A DNA stretch of 64,000 nt from Neorhizobium sp. SOG26 (GTDB lineage Bacteria; Pseudomonadota; Alphaproteobacteria; Rhizobiales; Rhizobiaceae): contig NZ_CP025513.1 of NCBI RefSeq assembly GCF_003491345.1, positions 609,501 to 673,500 of the forward strand. Direction: 5' to 3'. Each line of letters opens with the position of its first letter. The stretch's first letter is position 1. Of this stretch, positions 7,051 through 16,116 are shown in pieces. The translations under genes were made by a program, and so were the position numbers. The notes beneath the pieces are model-generated. The model was not told where the DNA came from. It did no database searches and saw only the letters and a list, made by a program, of their open reading frames with translations.

Positions 7051-9687
7051 ATGACAAACAACCTCACCTCCTATCGCGCCAAGCGTGATTTCGAGAAGAC
7101 AAGCGAACCAAGCGGCGAAACTGCGGTCAATCCGTCGAACCGCCGTCGCTTCGTCATTCAGAAGCATGATGCCACCCGGCTTCATTATGACCTCAGGCTG
7201 GAGCTCGATGGTGTCTTCAAATCTTGGGCGGTCACCAAAGGTCCTTCGCTCAACCCGCACGACAAGCGCCTCGCCGTGGAGGTAGAGGATCATCCGCTGG
7301 ATTACGGTGACTTCGAAGGCACTATTCCGAAGGGCCAGTATGGCGGTGGCACCGTGATGTTGTGGGACCGCGGTTACTGGGAACCCGAAAGCCAGAGGTC
7401 ACCGGAAGAAGCGCTGAAGAAGGGCGACTTCAAGTTCGTGCTAGAAGGCGACCGCCTGCATGGCAGCTTCGTGCTGGTCAGGATGCGCAATGACAGGGAG
7501 AGGAGCAAACGCACCAACTGGCTCCTTATCAAGCACCACGATGACTTTTCCGTGGAAGAGCATGGTGAAGCAATCCTTGAGGAGAACATGACGTCCGTCG
7601 CGTCCGGCCGCAGCATGGAGCAAATCGCCGGTGGCAAGGGGCGCAAGCCGAAGCCCTTCATGCTGAAGGCGGGTCAAGTGGAGGCGGACGCCGTCTGGGA
7701 CAGCAAGACCGGGCTCGCGGCCGACCAACGAAAAACGAAGTCGGGTCCAAGTGCCAAAGCCAAGAAAAACAAATCCGTTGTCATTCCGGAGTTCGTCGCA
7801 CCGCAATTGTGCCAGACTTCCAATCGGCCACCATCGGGCAAGAACTGGCTGCACGAGATCAAGTTCGATGGCTACCGTATCCAGATCCGGGTGGCGGATG
7901 GTGAGGTTACGCTGAAGACGCGCAAAAACCTGGACTGGACGAGCCGATATCCCGAAATCGCCGAGGCTGCGAGCGGTCTGCCAGACTGCCTGATTGATGG
8001 TGAAATCTGCGCCCTGGATTCAAGTGGCGCGCCTGATTTCGCTGCGTTGCAGGCTGCCCTATCTGAGAAAAAGACGAACGATCTGGTATTTTTCGCCTTC
8101 GACATCCTGTTCGATGGTGAGGAGGACCTGCGTCCTCTGCCGCTGACTGACAGAAAGCAACGCCTGCAGGCGATATTGGAGGATGTCGAGAACGCCACGC
8201 GTCTGCGATTTGTAGAGCATTTTGAGACCGGTGGTGATGCGGTTCTTCGCTCGGCCTGCAAGCTCTCGCTGGAAGGTATCGTTTCCAAGCAAGCGGACGC
8301 GCCTTATGTGTCAGGCCGAACGGAAACCTGGGTCAAGTCCAAATGCCGGGCCGGCCACGAGGTCGTCATCGGCGGTTACGCCACGACCAACGGCAAGTTC
8401 CGTTCGCTTCTGGTGGGTGTCTTCCGCGGTGACCACTTTGTTTATCTCGGACGGGTTGGAACCGGTTTTGGTGCGGCGAAGCTCAAAACCCTGGTGCCGA
8501 AGTTCGAAGCGATGCGAACGACAAAATCTCCTTTCACCGGGGCGGGGGCGCCAAAGAAGGCGAAGGAGATCGTCTGGGTAAAGCCTGAACTCGTCGCGGA
8601 GATCGAGTTCGCCGGCTGGACCGCGGACGGTCTTGTGCGGCAGGCTGCTTTCAAAGGCTTGCGGGAAGACAAACCCGCGATGGATGCCAAAACCGATGAG
8701 CCGGCACCGCTTGAAGACAAGGATGCCAAGGCCCCGAAACCGTCGAAACGAGCAGGTCGTCTAAAAAATGCAAAGGCGGAGGTTATGGGCGTCCTGATCT
8801 CAAACCCTGACAAGGCATTGTGGCCCGAAGCGGGAGACGGGAAGCCTGTTACCAAAGAAGAATTGGCCCAATATCACGAGGTTGTCGGCGAGTGGTTGAT
8901 CAATCACATCAAGGGAAGGCCGTGCTCAATCATCCGTGCACCCGACGGAATTGGCGGGGAGCAGTTCTTCCAGCGGCACGCTATGCCGGGCACATCCAAC
9001 CTGCTCGAACTGGTGAAGGTGTTTGGCGACAAGAAACCTTACCTGCAGGTCGATCGGGTCGAGGGCCTTGCCGCTATCGCTCAGATCGGCGGCGTCGAGC
9101 TGCATCCCTGGAATTGTGAACCGGGGCAGCCGGAAGTACCAGGCCGCCTCGTGTTCGACCTTGATCCCGCTCCGGACGTCGCATTCTATGATGTTGTTGC
9201 CGCAGCCCGTGAGATGCGGGATCGTCTCGATGAATTGGGGCTCGTCAGTTTCTGCAAGACGACGGGCGGCAAGGGCCTCCATGTCGTGACCCCGCTCAAG
9301 GTCAACAAAAGGAAGCCGCTCGCCTGGGCCGACGCAAAAGCCTTTGCGCATGACGTGTGCCAAGCCATGGCGCAGGACAGCCCGGACCGCTACCTCATCA
9401 AGATGACCAAGAGCCTGCGGAACGGGCGGATCTTCCTCGACTATCTGCGCAACGATCGTATGGCCACCGCCGTGGCGCCGCTTTCACCAAGAGCGCGTCC
9501 GGGAGCAACCGTGTCCATGCCGCTGACTTGGAGCCAGGTGAAAGCCGGACTGGATCCTAAACGGTTCACCATCAGGACAGTGCCGGCGCTGCTGGCCAAG
9601 ACATCTGCCTGGCAAGACTATTGCGACGGCGAACGGCCTCTCGAGCAGGCGATCAAGAGGCTCGGAAAGGCAAGCAAGGCGGCCTAG
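7051..9687 (+). CDS. ligD: LigD, multifunctional ATP-dependent DNA ligase for end joining
   Basis: LigD repairs double-strand breaks with Ku. The 878-aa protein has all three classical domains: a 3'-phosphoesterase domain (about 30-170, [18 protein letters not shown] and [20 protein letters not shown]), an ATP-dependent ligase domain (about 250-545, nucleotidyl Lys271 in KFDGYR) and a C-terminal primase-polymerase domain (about 575-870, metal-binding Asp703 and Asp705 in FDLDPAPD, and [10 protein letters not shown] at 737-746). Domain order PE-LIG-POL is the usual one outside mycobacteria. It converges with the second ligase gene, with only 2 bp between them. Confidence 0.96.
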   Translation: MTNNLTSYRAKRDFEKTSEPSGETAVNPSNRRRFVIQKHDATRLHYDLRLELDGVFKSWAVTKGPSLNPHDKRLAVEVEDHPLDYGDFEGTIPKGQYGGGTVMLWDRGYWEPESQRSPEEALKKGDFKFVLEGDRLHGSFVLVRMRNDRERSKRTNWLLIKHHDDFSVEEHGEAILEENMTSVASGRSMEQIAGGKGRKPKPFMLKAGQVEADAVWDSKTGLAADQRKTKSGPSAKAKKNKSVVIPEFVAPQLCQTSNRPPSGKNWLHEIKFDGYRIQIRVADGEVTLKTRKNLDWTSRYPEIAEAASGLPDCLIDGEICALDSSGAPDFAALQAALSEKKTNDLVFFAFDILFDGEEDLRPLPLTDRKQRLQAILEDVENATRLRFVEHFETGGDAVLRSACKLSLEGIVSKQADAPYVSGRTETWVKSKCRAGHEVVIGGYATTNGKFRSLLVGVFRGDHFVYLGRVGTGFGAAKLKTLVPKFEAMRTTKSPFTGAGAPKKAKEIVWVKPELVAEIEFAGWTADGLVRQAAFKGLREDKPAMDAKTDEPAPLEDKDAKAPKPSKRAGRLKNAKAEVMGVLISNPDKALWPEAGDGKPVTKEELAQYHEVVGEWLINHIKGRPCSIIRAPDGIGGEQFFQRHAMPGTSNLLELVKVFGDKKPYLQVDRVEGLAAIAQIGGVELHPWNCEPGQPEVPGRLVFDLDPAPDVAFYDVVAAAREMRDRLDELGLVSFCKTTGGKGLHVVTPLKVNKRKPLAWADAKAFAHDVCQAMAQDSPDRYLIKMTKSLRNGRIFLDYLRNDRMATAVAPLSPRARPGATVSMPLTWSQVKAGLDPKRFTIRTVPALLAKTSAWQDYCDGERPLEQAIKRLGKASKAA

Positions 9688-9689
9688 TC

Positions 9690-10727
9690 CTATTCTGGAA
9701 GCTCGTAGACCGCCGCATCGTCCTGTGCTTCCCGAAGACCCTTGAACGAGGCATGCCGCAGGCTTCCGTCACCGGTCCAGCCGCGAAATTCGATCTCGGC
9801 AACAAGTGTCGGCTTCACGAACACCATGCGCTTGCCCTTCAGCGGAACCACTGGCTTTGTCGTCGCCCTCTCGTCGAGGGCGCTTCGCAAATTCTCGGCA
9901 GTCTGACGTGTAAAACCGGTGCCGACAGCACCGACATAGGCCCACTCACCGCCGCGTCTTGCTGCGAGGAGCAGGCTGCCAAGCCCACCGCGCGCAGATG
10001 TAGAGCGCTCATAGCCGATGATGGCAAAACTCTCGCTCTCGATGCACTTGATCTTCAGCCAGTCGCCCGTGCGACCGGATCGATAGGGGCGGTCTCGGTG
10101 CTTGGCAATGATGCCTTCCAGCCCAACCCTGCAGGCGTGGCTAAGAAGCGTATCAGCCGCGATCTCCATTTCTTGCGACAGCCTGATGTCGCCATCAAGC
10201 TCACGTGGAACTACATCCTCCAGCAAATGACGCCGCACCGATAGCTCGGTGTCACAGAGATCGTAACCGTCTAGGTATAGAAGGTCGAAGGCGTAGAAGA
10301 TCGCTTCCACGGACGTTCTTTTCCCGCCACGGCCCCCGAGTGAACGCTGCAGCGCGGAGAAATCTGACCGACCTTGTTCGTCCAGAACCACCGCCTCGCC
10401 ATCCAGGATCGCGCTGTTCACCCCAAGTGCCTTCGCTGCCGCAACGATGGTCGGGAAGCGGTGTGTCCAGTCGTGCCCGCCGCGGGTGAGAACGCGCACC
10501 GTGTCGCCTTCTATGTGCAGGGCAAGCCGGTAGCCGTCCCACTTCACCTCAAACAGCCAATCCGGCCCCTCAGGCACCGAAGGTTTTAGCAGCGCCAGGC
10601 ACGGCTCGATGCGTTCCGGCATCGGATCAAAGGGCAGGTCAGGCTGGGCGTGATTGGCCTTACGCAGCGGGCGAGACCGAATGGCTGCTGGTTCTTCGCG
10701 AAGCAGGGACTGCTTGCTCCTGGTCAC
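9690..10727 (-). CDS. Second ATP-dependent DNA ligase (LigD ligase-domain type)
   Basis: A 345-aa stand-alone ligase with a catalytic Lys62 in VKWDGYR, the LEGIIAKHRDRPYRSGR segment and the C-terminal OB-fold part (VAEIEFRGWTGDGSLRHASFKGLRE). Phosphoesterase and polymerase domains are absent. The GTG start at 10727 lies 2 bp after the ku stop, so it is probably translated from the ku-ku-lig message. Such single-domain ligases often accompany Ku in Rhizobiales. Its role in end joining is inferred from the operon. Confidence 0.92.
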   Translation of the reverse strand: MTRSKQSLLREEPAAIRSRPLRKANHAQPDLPFDPMPERIEPCLALLKPSVPEGPDWLFEVKWDGYRLALHIEGDTVRVLTRGGHDWTHRFPTIVAAAKALGVNSAILDGEAVVLDEQGRSDFSALQRSLGGRGGKRTSVEAIFYAFDLLYLDGYDLCDTELSVRRHLLEDVVPRELDGDIRLSQEMEIAADTLLSHACRVGLEGIIAKHRDRPYRSGRTGDWLKIKCIESESFAIIGYERSTSARGGLGSLLLAARRGGEWAYVGAVGTGFTRQTAENLRSALDERATTKPVVPLKGKRMVFVKPTLVAEIEFRGWTGDGSLRHASFKGLREAQDDAAVYELPE

Positions 10728-10729
10728 GG

Positions 10730-11542
10730 TCAGCGTTTCCCTGTGCGGGTTTCGGCCTCGACGGATTTGCGCAACGCATCCATGATATTGATGACATTGC
10801 CCGTTGCCGCGTCGGGTTTCGATTTCGAGTTTGTCTTGCCAGCCTTTTTCGCCGCGCGCTTCTTCAACTCGATCAGTTCGTGAAGCTTCTCCTGGATCGG
10901 GTCCTCCACCATCTTCGGGCTCCAGTGGACCGTCTGCTTCTTGATCAACTGCTGGATGAGCGGCATCATCGCTGCTTCAGCCGGCGCCTCATCAATGCTG
11001 TCAAAATAGACAGTCTCGTCACGCACCTCGTCGCCGTATCGAAGCGTCCACAACACGATGCCCTTGTCCCGCGGTTCAAGCATGATGGCGCGCTCACGCC
11101 GGGAAATGACCAGTCGCGATATGCCCACCATGTTCTCTGCGGCCATAGCGTCGCGGATCACCGAGAAAGCCTCTTCGCCGACCGGATCATCCGGGGCGAG
11201 GTAATAAGGCGTGTCGAGCCAGATCCATTCAATGTGGTCGCGCGGGGTGAAGACATTGATGTCGATTGTCTTGGTGCTCTCGAGAGCAACATTCTCCAAC
11301 TCTTCGTCCTCCAGCAGAACGTAGTCGTTTTCGCCGCGCTGATAGCCTTTCACCTCGTCACCGTCATCGACCTCCTCGCCAGTAACGCTGTCGATGTAAC
11401 GGCTCACCACCCGGTGCTTTGTCTTGCGGTTAAGCGTATGAAATCGAACCTTCTCGCTCTCGGACGTCGCCGGCGTCATCTGCACGGGGCAGGTGACGAG
11501 CGACAGCTTGAGGTATCCCTTCCAGTAGGGGCGGAGTGCCAT
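10730..11542 (-). CDS. ku: Ku protein, DNA end-binding (second of pair)
   Basis: A 270-aa bacterial Ku. It starts MALRPYWKGYLKLSLVTCPV, the typical Ku N-terminus, and has the HTLNRKTKHRV, VSRYIDSVTGEEV and DTPYYLAPDD blocks. It binds broken DNA ends and recruits ligase. An AGGAGG sequence supports the ATG at 11542. It lies 12 bp downstream of the other ku gene and just upstream of the ligase. The C-terminal tail is Lys-rich, as expected for DNA contact. Confidence 0.95.
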   Translation of the reverse strand: MALRPYWKGYLKLSLVTCPVQMTPATSESEKVRFHTLNRKTKHRVVSRYIDSVTGEEVDDGDEVKGYQRGENDYVLLEDEELENVALESTKTIDINVFTPRDHIEWIWLDTPYYLAPDDPVGEEAFSVIRDAMAAENMVGISRLVISRRERAIMLEPRDKGIVLWTLRYGDEVRDETVYFDSIDEAPAEAAMMPLIQQLIKKQTVHWSPKMVEDPIQEKLHELIELKKRAAKKAGKTNSKSKPDAATGNVINIMDALRKSVEAETRTGKR

Positions 11543-11554
11543 GTCCGCCTCCTA

Positions 11555-12445
11555 TCAACCGGCTCGGCGCTGCTGCGCGCTCGTCGTCTTGCTTCCCTTG
11601 GCCACTGCTGCGGTTTTGCCTCGTGCCGCGCCGCGGTTGCGGGTGGCGGGTGCAGGTTTTGGTCGGGCGGCAACAACGCCGGCGCTTTCCCGAAAGGCCT
11701 CCAACAGGTCGCTTGTTTTGGGCTTCGGCGCCGCCTTGCGCTTCGGCAGGGTCCGGCCTTCCAGCTTTGCCTTCACCAGTTCTGCAACAGCTTTCTCGTA
11801 GCGGTCGTCAAAGGCCCGGGTGTCAAATTCGCCCGCCTTGGTGTTGATGATGTGTTTGGCGAGTTCGAGCATCTCGCCTTCGATCTTCATGTCCGGGATG
11901 TCATCGAATGCCTTGGCTGACGAACGCACCTCGTAATCGAAGTTCAGCGTCGTCGCGATCAGTCCCTTGCCATGAGGACGGATCAGCACTGTACGCAACC
12001 TGCGAAACAGAACGGTCTTGGCAATTGCCGCCACCTTGGCCCTCTTCATCCCATCGCGGAGAAGCTTGTAGGCATCAGCGCCCATCTTGTCGGGCGCGAG
12101 GTAATAGGGTTTGTCGAAATAGACGTCGTCTACCTCGCTGCAGGGGATGAAGGCTTCAATGCTCAGCGTCTTGTCGCTGGAGGGAACTGTCGCGGCCACT
12201 TCCTCCGGTTCCAGAATGATGTACTGGCCATTCTCGATCTCATAGCCTTTCACCTGGTCCTCACGGCTGACCGTGCGACCGCTTTCGCTATCAACGAACT
12301 CCCGCTGGACACGGTTACCAGTGGTCCGGTTGAGCGTATTGAAGGTGATGCGGTCAGACGAGGAGGCCGCCGTATAGAGAGCTACGGGACATGCGACTTC
12401 TCCAAACTTGATGAAGCCCTTCCAATTCGCTCTCGGTGAGACCAT
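11555..12445 (-). CDS. ku: Ku protein, DNA end-binding (first of pair)
   Basis: A 296-aa Ku starting MVSPRANWKGFIKFGEVACP, with FNTLNRTTGNRVQREFVD and YFDKPYYLAPDK blocks and a long basic Ala/Lys/Arg-rich tail (about 245-296). It diverges clearly from the neighbouring Ku, so the pair could form a heterodimer, as reported for adjacent ku genes of Sinorhizobium meliloti. It is first in the ku-ku-lig unit and is preceded by a candidate stress promoter. Confidence 0.95.
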   Translation of the reverse strand: MVSPRANWKGFIKFGEVACPVALYTAASSSDRITFNTLNRTTGNRVQREFVDSESGRTVSREDQVKGYEIENGQYIILEPEEVAATVPSSDKTLSIEAFIPCSEVDDVYFDKPYYLAPDKMGADAYKLLRDGMKRAKVAAIAKTVLFRRLRTVLIRPHGKGLIATTLNFDYEVRSSAKAFDDIPDMKIEGEMLELAKHIINTKAGEFDTRAFDDRYEKAVAELVKAKLEGRTLPKRKAAPKPKTSDLLEAFRESAGVVAARPKPAPATRNRGAARGKTAAVAKGSKTTSAQQRRAG

Positions 12446-12478
12446 TTACTCGCACTCCTGACACAACCAATGCGAGTC

Positions 12479-12504
12479 AATCGAATCAGTATCGCTATGG
12501 TTCC
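12479..12504 (-). promoter_or_regulatory. Candidate EcfG/RpoE2-type promoter of the ku-ku-lig operon
   Basis: On the minus strand GGAAC (12504-12500), 17 bp, GATT (12482-12479) partly fits GGAAC-N16/17-CGTT: the -35 is perfect and only the last two bases of the -10 match. Distance to the ku start is 33 bp. Confidence 0.35.
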
Positions 12505-12752
12505 GAGTCGAAATGAATCTTAAATCAAACACTTAGCAGATCGATCCGGACCCGTTTTACGAGTCAGCATCAACATCCTGATTCAGCTAACGAATCAGCT
12601 TGGACGCATAATCTGGTGGCTTTTCCCATGTCGACCTGCTGCCTCACGGCGCACATTCAAGGCAGCGCGTAGGCGCTGCGCATTTCTTGAGCAGACGACA
12701 CTTTTGCATAAGAAGTGACTTGACGAGGGCAAGAAAATGTCGTGACTGGGGA

Positions 12753-12767
12753 CCAATTGGTAATTGG
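12753..12767. promoter_or_regulatory. Palindromic operator candidate before the GntR gene
   Basis: CCAATT-GGT-AATTGG is a 15-bp inverted repeat ending 8 bp before the ATG at 12776. FadR-subfamily GntR proteins commonly bind short palindromes of this size and often repress themselves. Assignment is by position and symmetry. Confidence 0.45.
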
Positions 12768-12775
12768 TTCACATA

Positions 12776-13543
12776 ATGGTTCATTCTCCCGCCCTGCCGG
12801 AGCCGCCGCACGAGAACTCGTATTATGCCCTTGAGAAGCTGCGCGAGGTCGTCCGCTCGGAGACTTTTGCAGCACAAGGACGGCTTCCGACGGAACGGGC
12901 TCTCGCAGAGATGCTCAATGTCGGGCGGCGAGCTATCCGCCGTGCACTTGAGGTACTTGAATCCGAGGGGTTGATCTGGCGCCGGCAGGGTGCGGGGACT
13001 TTCTTGGGCGAGCGGCCGGATAGCTGGAGCGACCATGTCGATGCATTGATTGCCGGCACCGATATCATGGAAATCATGGAGGTCCGGCTGCGGATCGAGC
13101 CGCAGCTTGCACAGTTGGCGGCCATGCGTGCCAAGCCTGCGGAAGTGGACCGCATGCGAAAGCTTATTGAGAAAGCCGATGCGAGCATCGATGCCGATGC
13201 CAAGGAGCTCTGGGATGGTGCGCTCCACCGGCAGATCGCACAAAGTGCAGGCAACCAGCTCTTCCTGTCGATCTTCGACGTCGTCAACCGGATCCGACAG
13301 GATGATGCCTGGCAGGCGATCCGTGAACGTGCCCGCGGCGCGGGAACGGGGGCAGGGGAGTATCTTCGCCAACACAATGCTATTGTGGACGCCATCGCCG
13401 CAAAAGATCCAGCGAAAGCGGGTGAAGCGATGCGGCAGCATCTGCTGATGCTTCAAGCAAACCTGATCCGGGCAACGTCATCCGCCGATGGGGATCACGT
13501 GCACGAATTCAGCCAGGAGACTAGCCTGCGAACGGCATCTTAG
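12776..13543 (+). CDS. GntR family transcriptional regulator, FadR subfamily
   Basis: The 255-aa protein has an N-terminal winged helix (about 20-85; GRLPTERALAEMLNVGRRAI and LEVLESEGLIWRRQGAGTFL) and a C-terminal all-helical FCD ligand domain (about 100-240, EVRLRIEPQLAQLAA, with His residues such as LHRQIAQSAGN). It stands 58 bp upstream of a peptide-type transporter and gamma-glutamyltransferase operon and most likely controls it. I chose the ATG at 12776; no Shine-Dalgarno is visible there or at the upstream TTG, so a leaderless or weakly initiated message is possible. Confidence 0.9.
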   Translation: MVHSPALPEPPHENSYYALEKLREVVRSETFAAQGRLPTERALAEMLNVGRRAIRRALEVLESEGLIWRRQGAGTFLGERPDSWSDHVDALIAGTDIMEIMEVRLRIEPQLAQLAAMRAKPAEVDRMRKLIEKADASIDADAKELWDGALHRQIAQSAGNQLFLSIFDVVNRIRQDDAWQAIRERARGAGTGAGEYLRQHNAIVDAIAAKDPAKAGEAMRQHLLMLQANLIRATSSADGDHVHEFSQETSLRTAS

Positions 13544-13601
13544 GAGCTGTTTACCGGTGTTCAGATTGTAACCTTTACTAACACCAACCAGAGGATTGAA
13601 C

Positions 13602-15110
13602 ATGAGCAGACTTTCAACTCTAACCGCGGCATTGCTCGCCGGTGCCTTCATGGCATTCCCGGCAATGTCTTCTGAACTGCGCATCGGCATCAACGACGAT
13701 GCGGACGTTCTGGACCCGGCGCAGTCGCGCTCCTTTGTCGGCCGTATCGTCTACACCGCGATGTGCGACAAGCTCGTCGACATCGACCAGGACATGAAGA
13801 TCGTGCCGCAGCTCGCCACCGAGTGGGAATGGTCTGAAGGCGCAAAGGTCCTGACGATGAAGATCCGCGAAGGCGTCAAGTTCCACGATGGTGAGGACCT
13901 GGACGCTGCCGCCGTCGTTGCGACGATCGAACGCAACATGACGATGCCGGAATCGCGCCGCAAGAGCGAGCTGTCGTCGGTGGAAAAGGTCGAGGCAACC
14001 GGCCCGCTGGAAGTCAAGTTCACCCTGAAGTCCCCGGACGTCACGCTGCTCGCGCAGCTTTCTGACCGCGCCGGCATGATTGTCGCCCCGAAGGCCGCCA
14101 AGGAGCTCGGCGCCAACTTCGGCTCCAAGCCGGTTTGCGCAGGTCCGTTCAAGTTCGTCGAGCGCATCCAGCAGGACCGCATCGTGCTCGAGAAGTTCGC
14201 TGACTATTGGGACAAGGACAAGGTCCTTGTGGACAAGGTAACCTACCTGCCGATCCCGGACACCACGGTAAAGCTCGCCAACCTGCGTTCCGGTGATCTC
14301 GACATCGCCGAGCGTATTGCTGCATCCGATGCCGAGTCCGTCAAGAACGATCCGAGCCTCACCTATGCTGACGTCATCGGCCCGGGCAATATGGGCGTCT
14401 ATGTCAACATCGGCAACGGTCCGCGTGCTGACAACCCGCTCGGCAAGGACAAGCGCCTGCGCCAGGCATTCTCGCTCGCGATCGACCGTGAAGCGATCAG
14501 CCAGATCGTCTTCGAAGGCACCGCTATGGCCGGCAACCAGCCCTATCCGCCGACCAGCCCATGGTACAACAAGGAAATCCCGGTTCCGGCACGCGACATC
14601 GAGAAAGCCAAGCAACTGATGAAGGAAGCTGGCTACGAGACGCTCGATGTTGAGCTGCAGCACGCTAACAACACCATGCAGACGCAGATGATGCAGGTCG
14701 TCCAGTCGATGGTTGCCGAGGCAGGCTTCAACGTCACGCTGAAGGCGACTGAGTTTGCAACGCTGCTTTCCGAGCAGACCGCTGGCAACTACCAGATGAG
14801 CCGTTCCGACTGGTCGGGCCGTGTCGATCCGGATGGCAACATCCACCAGTTCATGACCTGCAAGGCAGGCCTGAACGACATGAAGTATTGCAACCCGGAA
14901 GTCGACAAGCTTCTTGATGAAGCCCGCGCTTCGACCGACGACAAGGTCCGCAAGGAAAAGTACGACGCAGCAAGCGTCATCCTCGACGACGAGCTGCCGA
15001 TCATTTACCTCGGCCACCAGCCTTACGCATACGGCGTCTCGAACAAGGTCGAAGGCTGGAAGCCTTCGCCGGATGGCATGATCCGCCTGCTCGGCGTTTC
15101 GAAGAAGTAA
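13602..15110 (+). CDS. Peptide/glutathione-type ABC transporter, periplasmic binding protein
   Basis: A 502-aa family 5 solute-binding protein with a signal peptide (about residues 1-23, cleavage near AMSS-ELR) and the features of the DppA/GsiB group (RIGINDDADVLDPAQSRSF, LTMKIREGVKFHDG, LRQAFSLAIDREAI). It captures a peptide-like substrate in the periplasm for the two downstream permeases. The ATG at 13602 follows GAGGA by 6 nt. Gamma-glutamyl peptides or glutathione are the likely substrates given the adjacent gamma-glutamyltransferase; this is inference. Confidence 0.9.
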   Translation: MSRLSTLTAALLAGAFMAFPAMSSELRIGINDDADVLDPAQSRSFVGRIVYTAMCDKLVDIDQDMKIVPQLATEWEWSEGAKVLTMKIREGVKFHDGEDLDAAAVVATIERNMTMPESRRKSELSSVEKVEATGPLEVKFTLKSPDVTLLAQLSDRAGMIVAPKAAKELGANFGSKPVCAGPFKFVERIQQDRIVLEKFADYWDKDKVLVDKVTYLPIPDTTVKLANLRSGDLDIAERIAASDAESVKNDPSLTYADVIGPGNMGVYVNIGNGPRADNPLGKDKRLRQAFSLAIDREAISQIVFEGTAMAGNQPYPPTSPWYNKEIPVPARDIEKAKQLMKEAGYETLDVELQHANNTMQTQMMQVVQSMVAEAGFNVTLKATEFATLLSEQTAGNYQMSRSDWSGRVDPDGNIHQFMTCKAGLNDMKYCNPEVDKLLDEARASTDDKVRKEKYDAASVILDDELPIIYLGHQPYAYGVSNKVEGWKPSPDGMIRLLGVSKK

Positions 15111-15118
15111 GCGTACCA

Positions 15119-15148
15119 GAGGCCGCGCGGCAGGTTCTGCGCGGCCTC
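15119..15148 (+). repeat. Strong intercistronic hairpin after the binding-protein gene
   Basis: GAGGCCGCGC (15119-15128) and GCGCGGCCTC (15139-15148) form a perfect 10-bp stem. There is no T-run. Such hairpins after binding-protein genes typically protect the upstream message and raise its level over the permeases. Confidence 0.6.
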
Positions 15149-15168
15149 ACCAACAAGGGGGCGATGTC

Positions 15169-16116
15169 ATGCCTGTCTACATCGGCAAGCGGCTGCTGGT
15201 CGCGATTCCGACTTTGCTGATCATCTCGATCTTCGTCTTTTCGCTGCAGAAGCTCCTGCCGGGCGATCCTGTTCTCGCCATGGCCGGTGAGGATCGTGAT
15301 CCGGCAACCATCGAGATGTTGCGCGAAAAGTACCATCTGAACGAACCGGTGGTGACACAATATGTCCGCTGGGTCGGCGGCATCCTCGTCGGTGACTTTG
15401 GCGTATCGCTCCGAACCAACCAGCCGGTGCTGGAACTCATCGGGCAGAAGCTGCCGGTCACAGTCCAGCTCGCTGTAATGGCGATGATCTTTGCGCTCCT
15501 GATTGGTATCCCGACAGGCATCCTGGCGGCGGTCTACAAGAACCGGACGCTCGACTACATCTCCAACCTGATCGCCCTGTCAGGCTTGTCCGTACCGAAC
15601 TTCTGGCTGGGCATCATGTTGATCCTGCTGGTGTCGGTGAACCTCGGCTGGCTGCCTGCATCCGGATATGAATCCATTTTCGTGGATCCGGTCCGGTCGA
15701 TCAAGACCATGATCATGCCGGCCTTCGTCCTGTCGACGGCACTGGCTGCCCAGCTGATGCGTCACACCCGCTCAGCGATGCTCGGAGTATTGAGCTCCGA
15801 CTATATCCGTACAGCGCGGGCCAAGGGTCTGTCGCCGCGACAGGTCATTCTCAGCCATAGCTTCCGTAACGCGCTGCTGCCGATCGTCACGCTCTCGGCG
15901 CTGCTGTTTGGCGAACTGCTCGCCGGCGCCGTATTGACCGAGCAGATCTTCACCATCCCAGGTTTTGGCAAGCTCACCGTCGATGCCGTCTTTACTCGCG
16001 ACTACGCAGTCGTGCAGGGCATCGTCATGTGCACGGCAATCGGCTTCATCCTGATGAACCTGATTGCTGACGTGCTTTACGCACTCCTCAACCCGCGCCT
16101 GAGGGCAAGCCTATGA
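15169..16116 (+). CDS. Peptide-type ABC transporter permease (DppB/GsiC type)
   Basis: A 315-aa inner-membrane permease with six predicted membrane segments, the N-terminal motif YIGKRLLVAIPTLLIISIFV of the DppB group and the EAA-type loop SDYIRTARAKGLSPRQVILSH (EAA-loop). It forms the channel with the next gene, which overlaps it by 4 bp (ATGA). A GGGGGCGA sequence precedes the ATG. Confidence 0.93.
   Translation: MPVYIGKRLLVAIPTLLIISIFVFSLQKLLPGDPVLAMAGEDRDPATIEMLREKYHLNEPVVTQYVRWVGGILVGDFGVSLRTNQPVLELIGQKLPVTVQLAVMAMIFALLIGIPTGILAAVYKNRTLDYISNLIALSGLSVPNFWLGIMLILLVSVNLGWLPASGYESIFVDPVRSIKTMIMPAFVLSTALAAQLMRHTRSAMLGVLSSDYIRTARAKGLSPRQVILSHSFRNALLPIVTLSALLFGELLAGAVLTEQIFTIPGFGKLTVDAVFTRDYAVVQGIVMCTAIGFILMNLIADVLYALLNPRLRASL

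Larger units (their letters stand above)
12446..12775. other. Intergenic region between ku and the GntR regulator gene
   Basis: About 330 bp without a supported gene. It contains the candidate ku promoter, three copies of a GAATCAG/CTGATTC heptamer or its near copy (around 12483, 12579 and 12592; the last two form TGATTC-N7-GAATCA) and the CCAATT palindrome before the GntR gene. The minus-strand frame across 12644-13456 is a shadow of the GntR gene. Confidence 0.5.

Noticed and set aside
12644..13456. Minus-strand frame opposite the GntR regulator
   Set aside because: The plus strand encodes a complete GntR/FCD protein; the opposite frame has no domain or ribosome-binding site.
13620..15017. 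Long minus-strand frame (465 codons) opposite the peptide-binding protein
   Set aside because: It is the antisense shadow of a gene with strong family signatures, and it has no recognisable domain.
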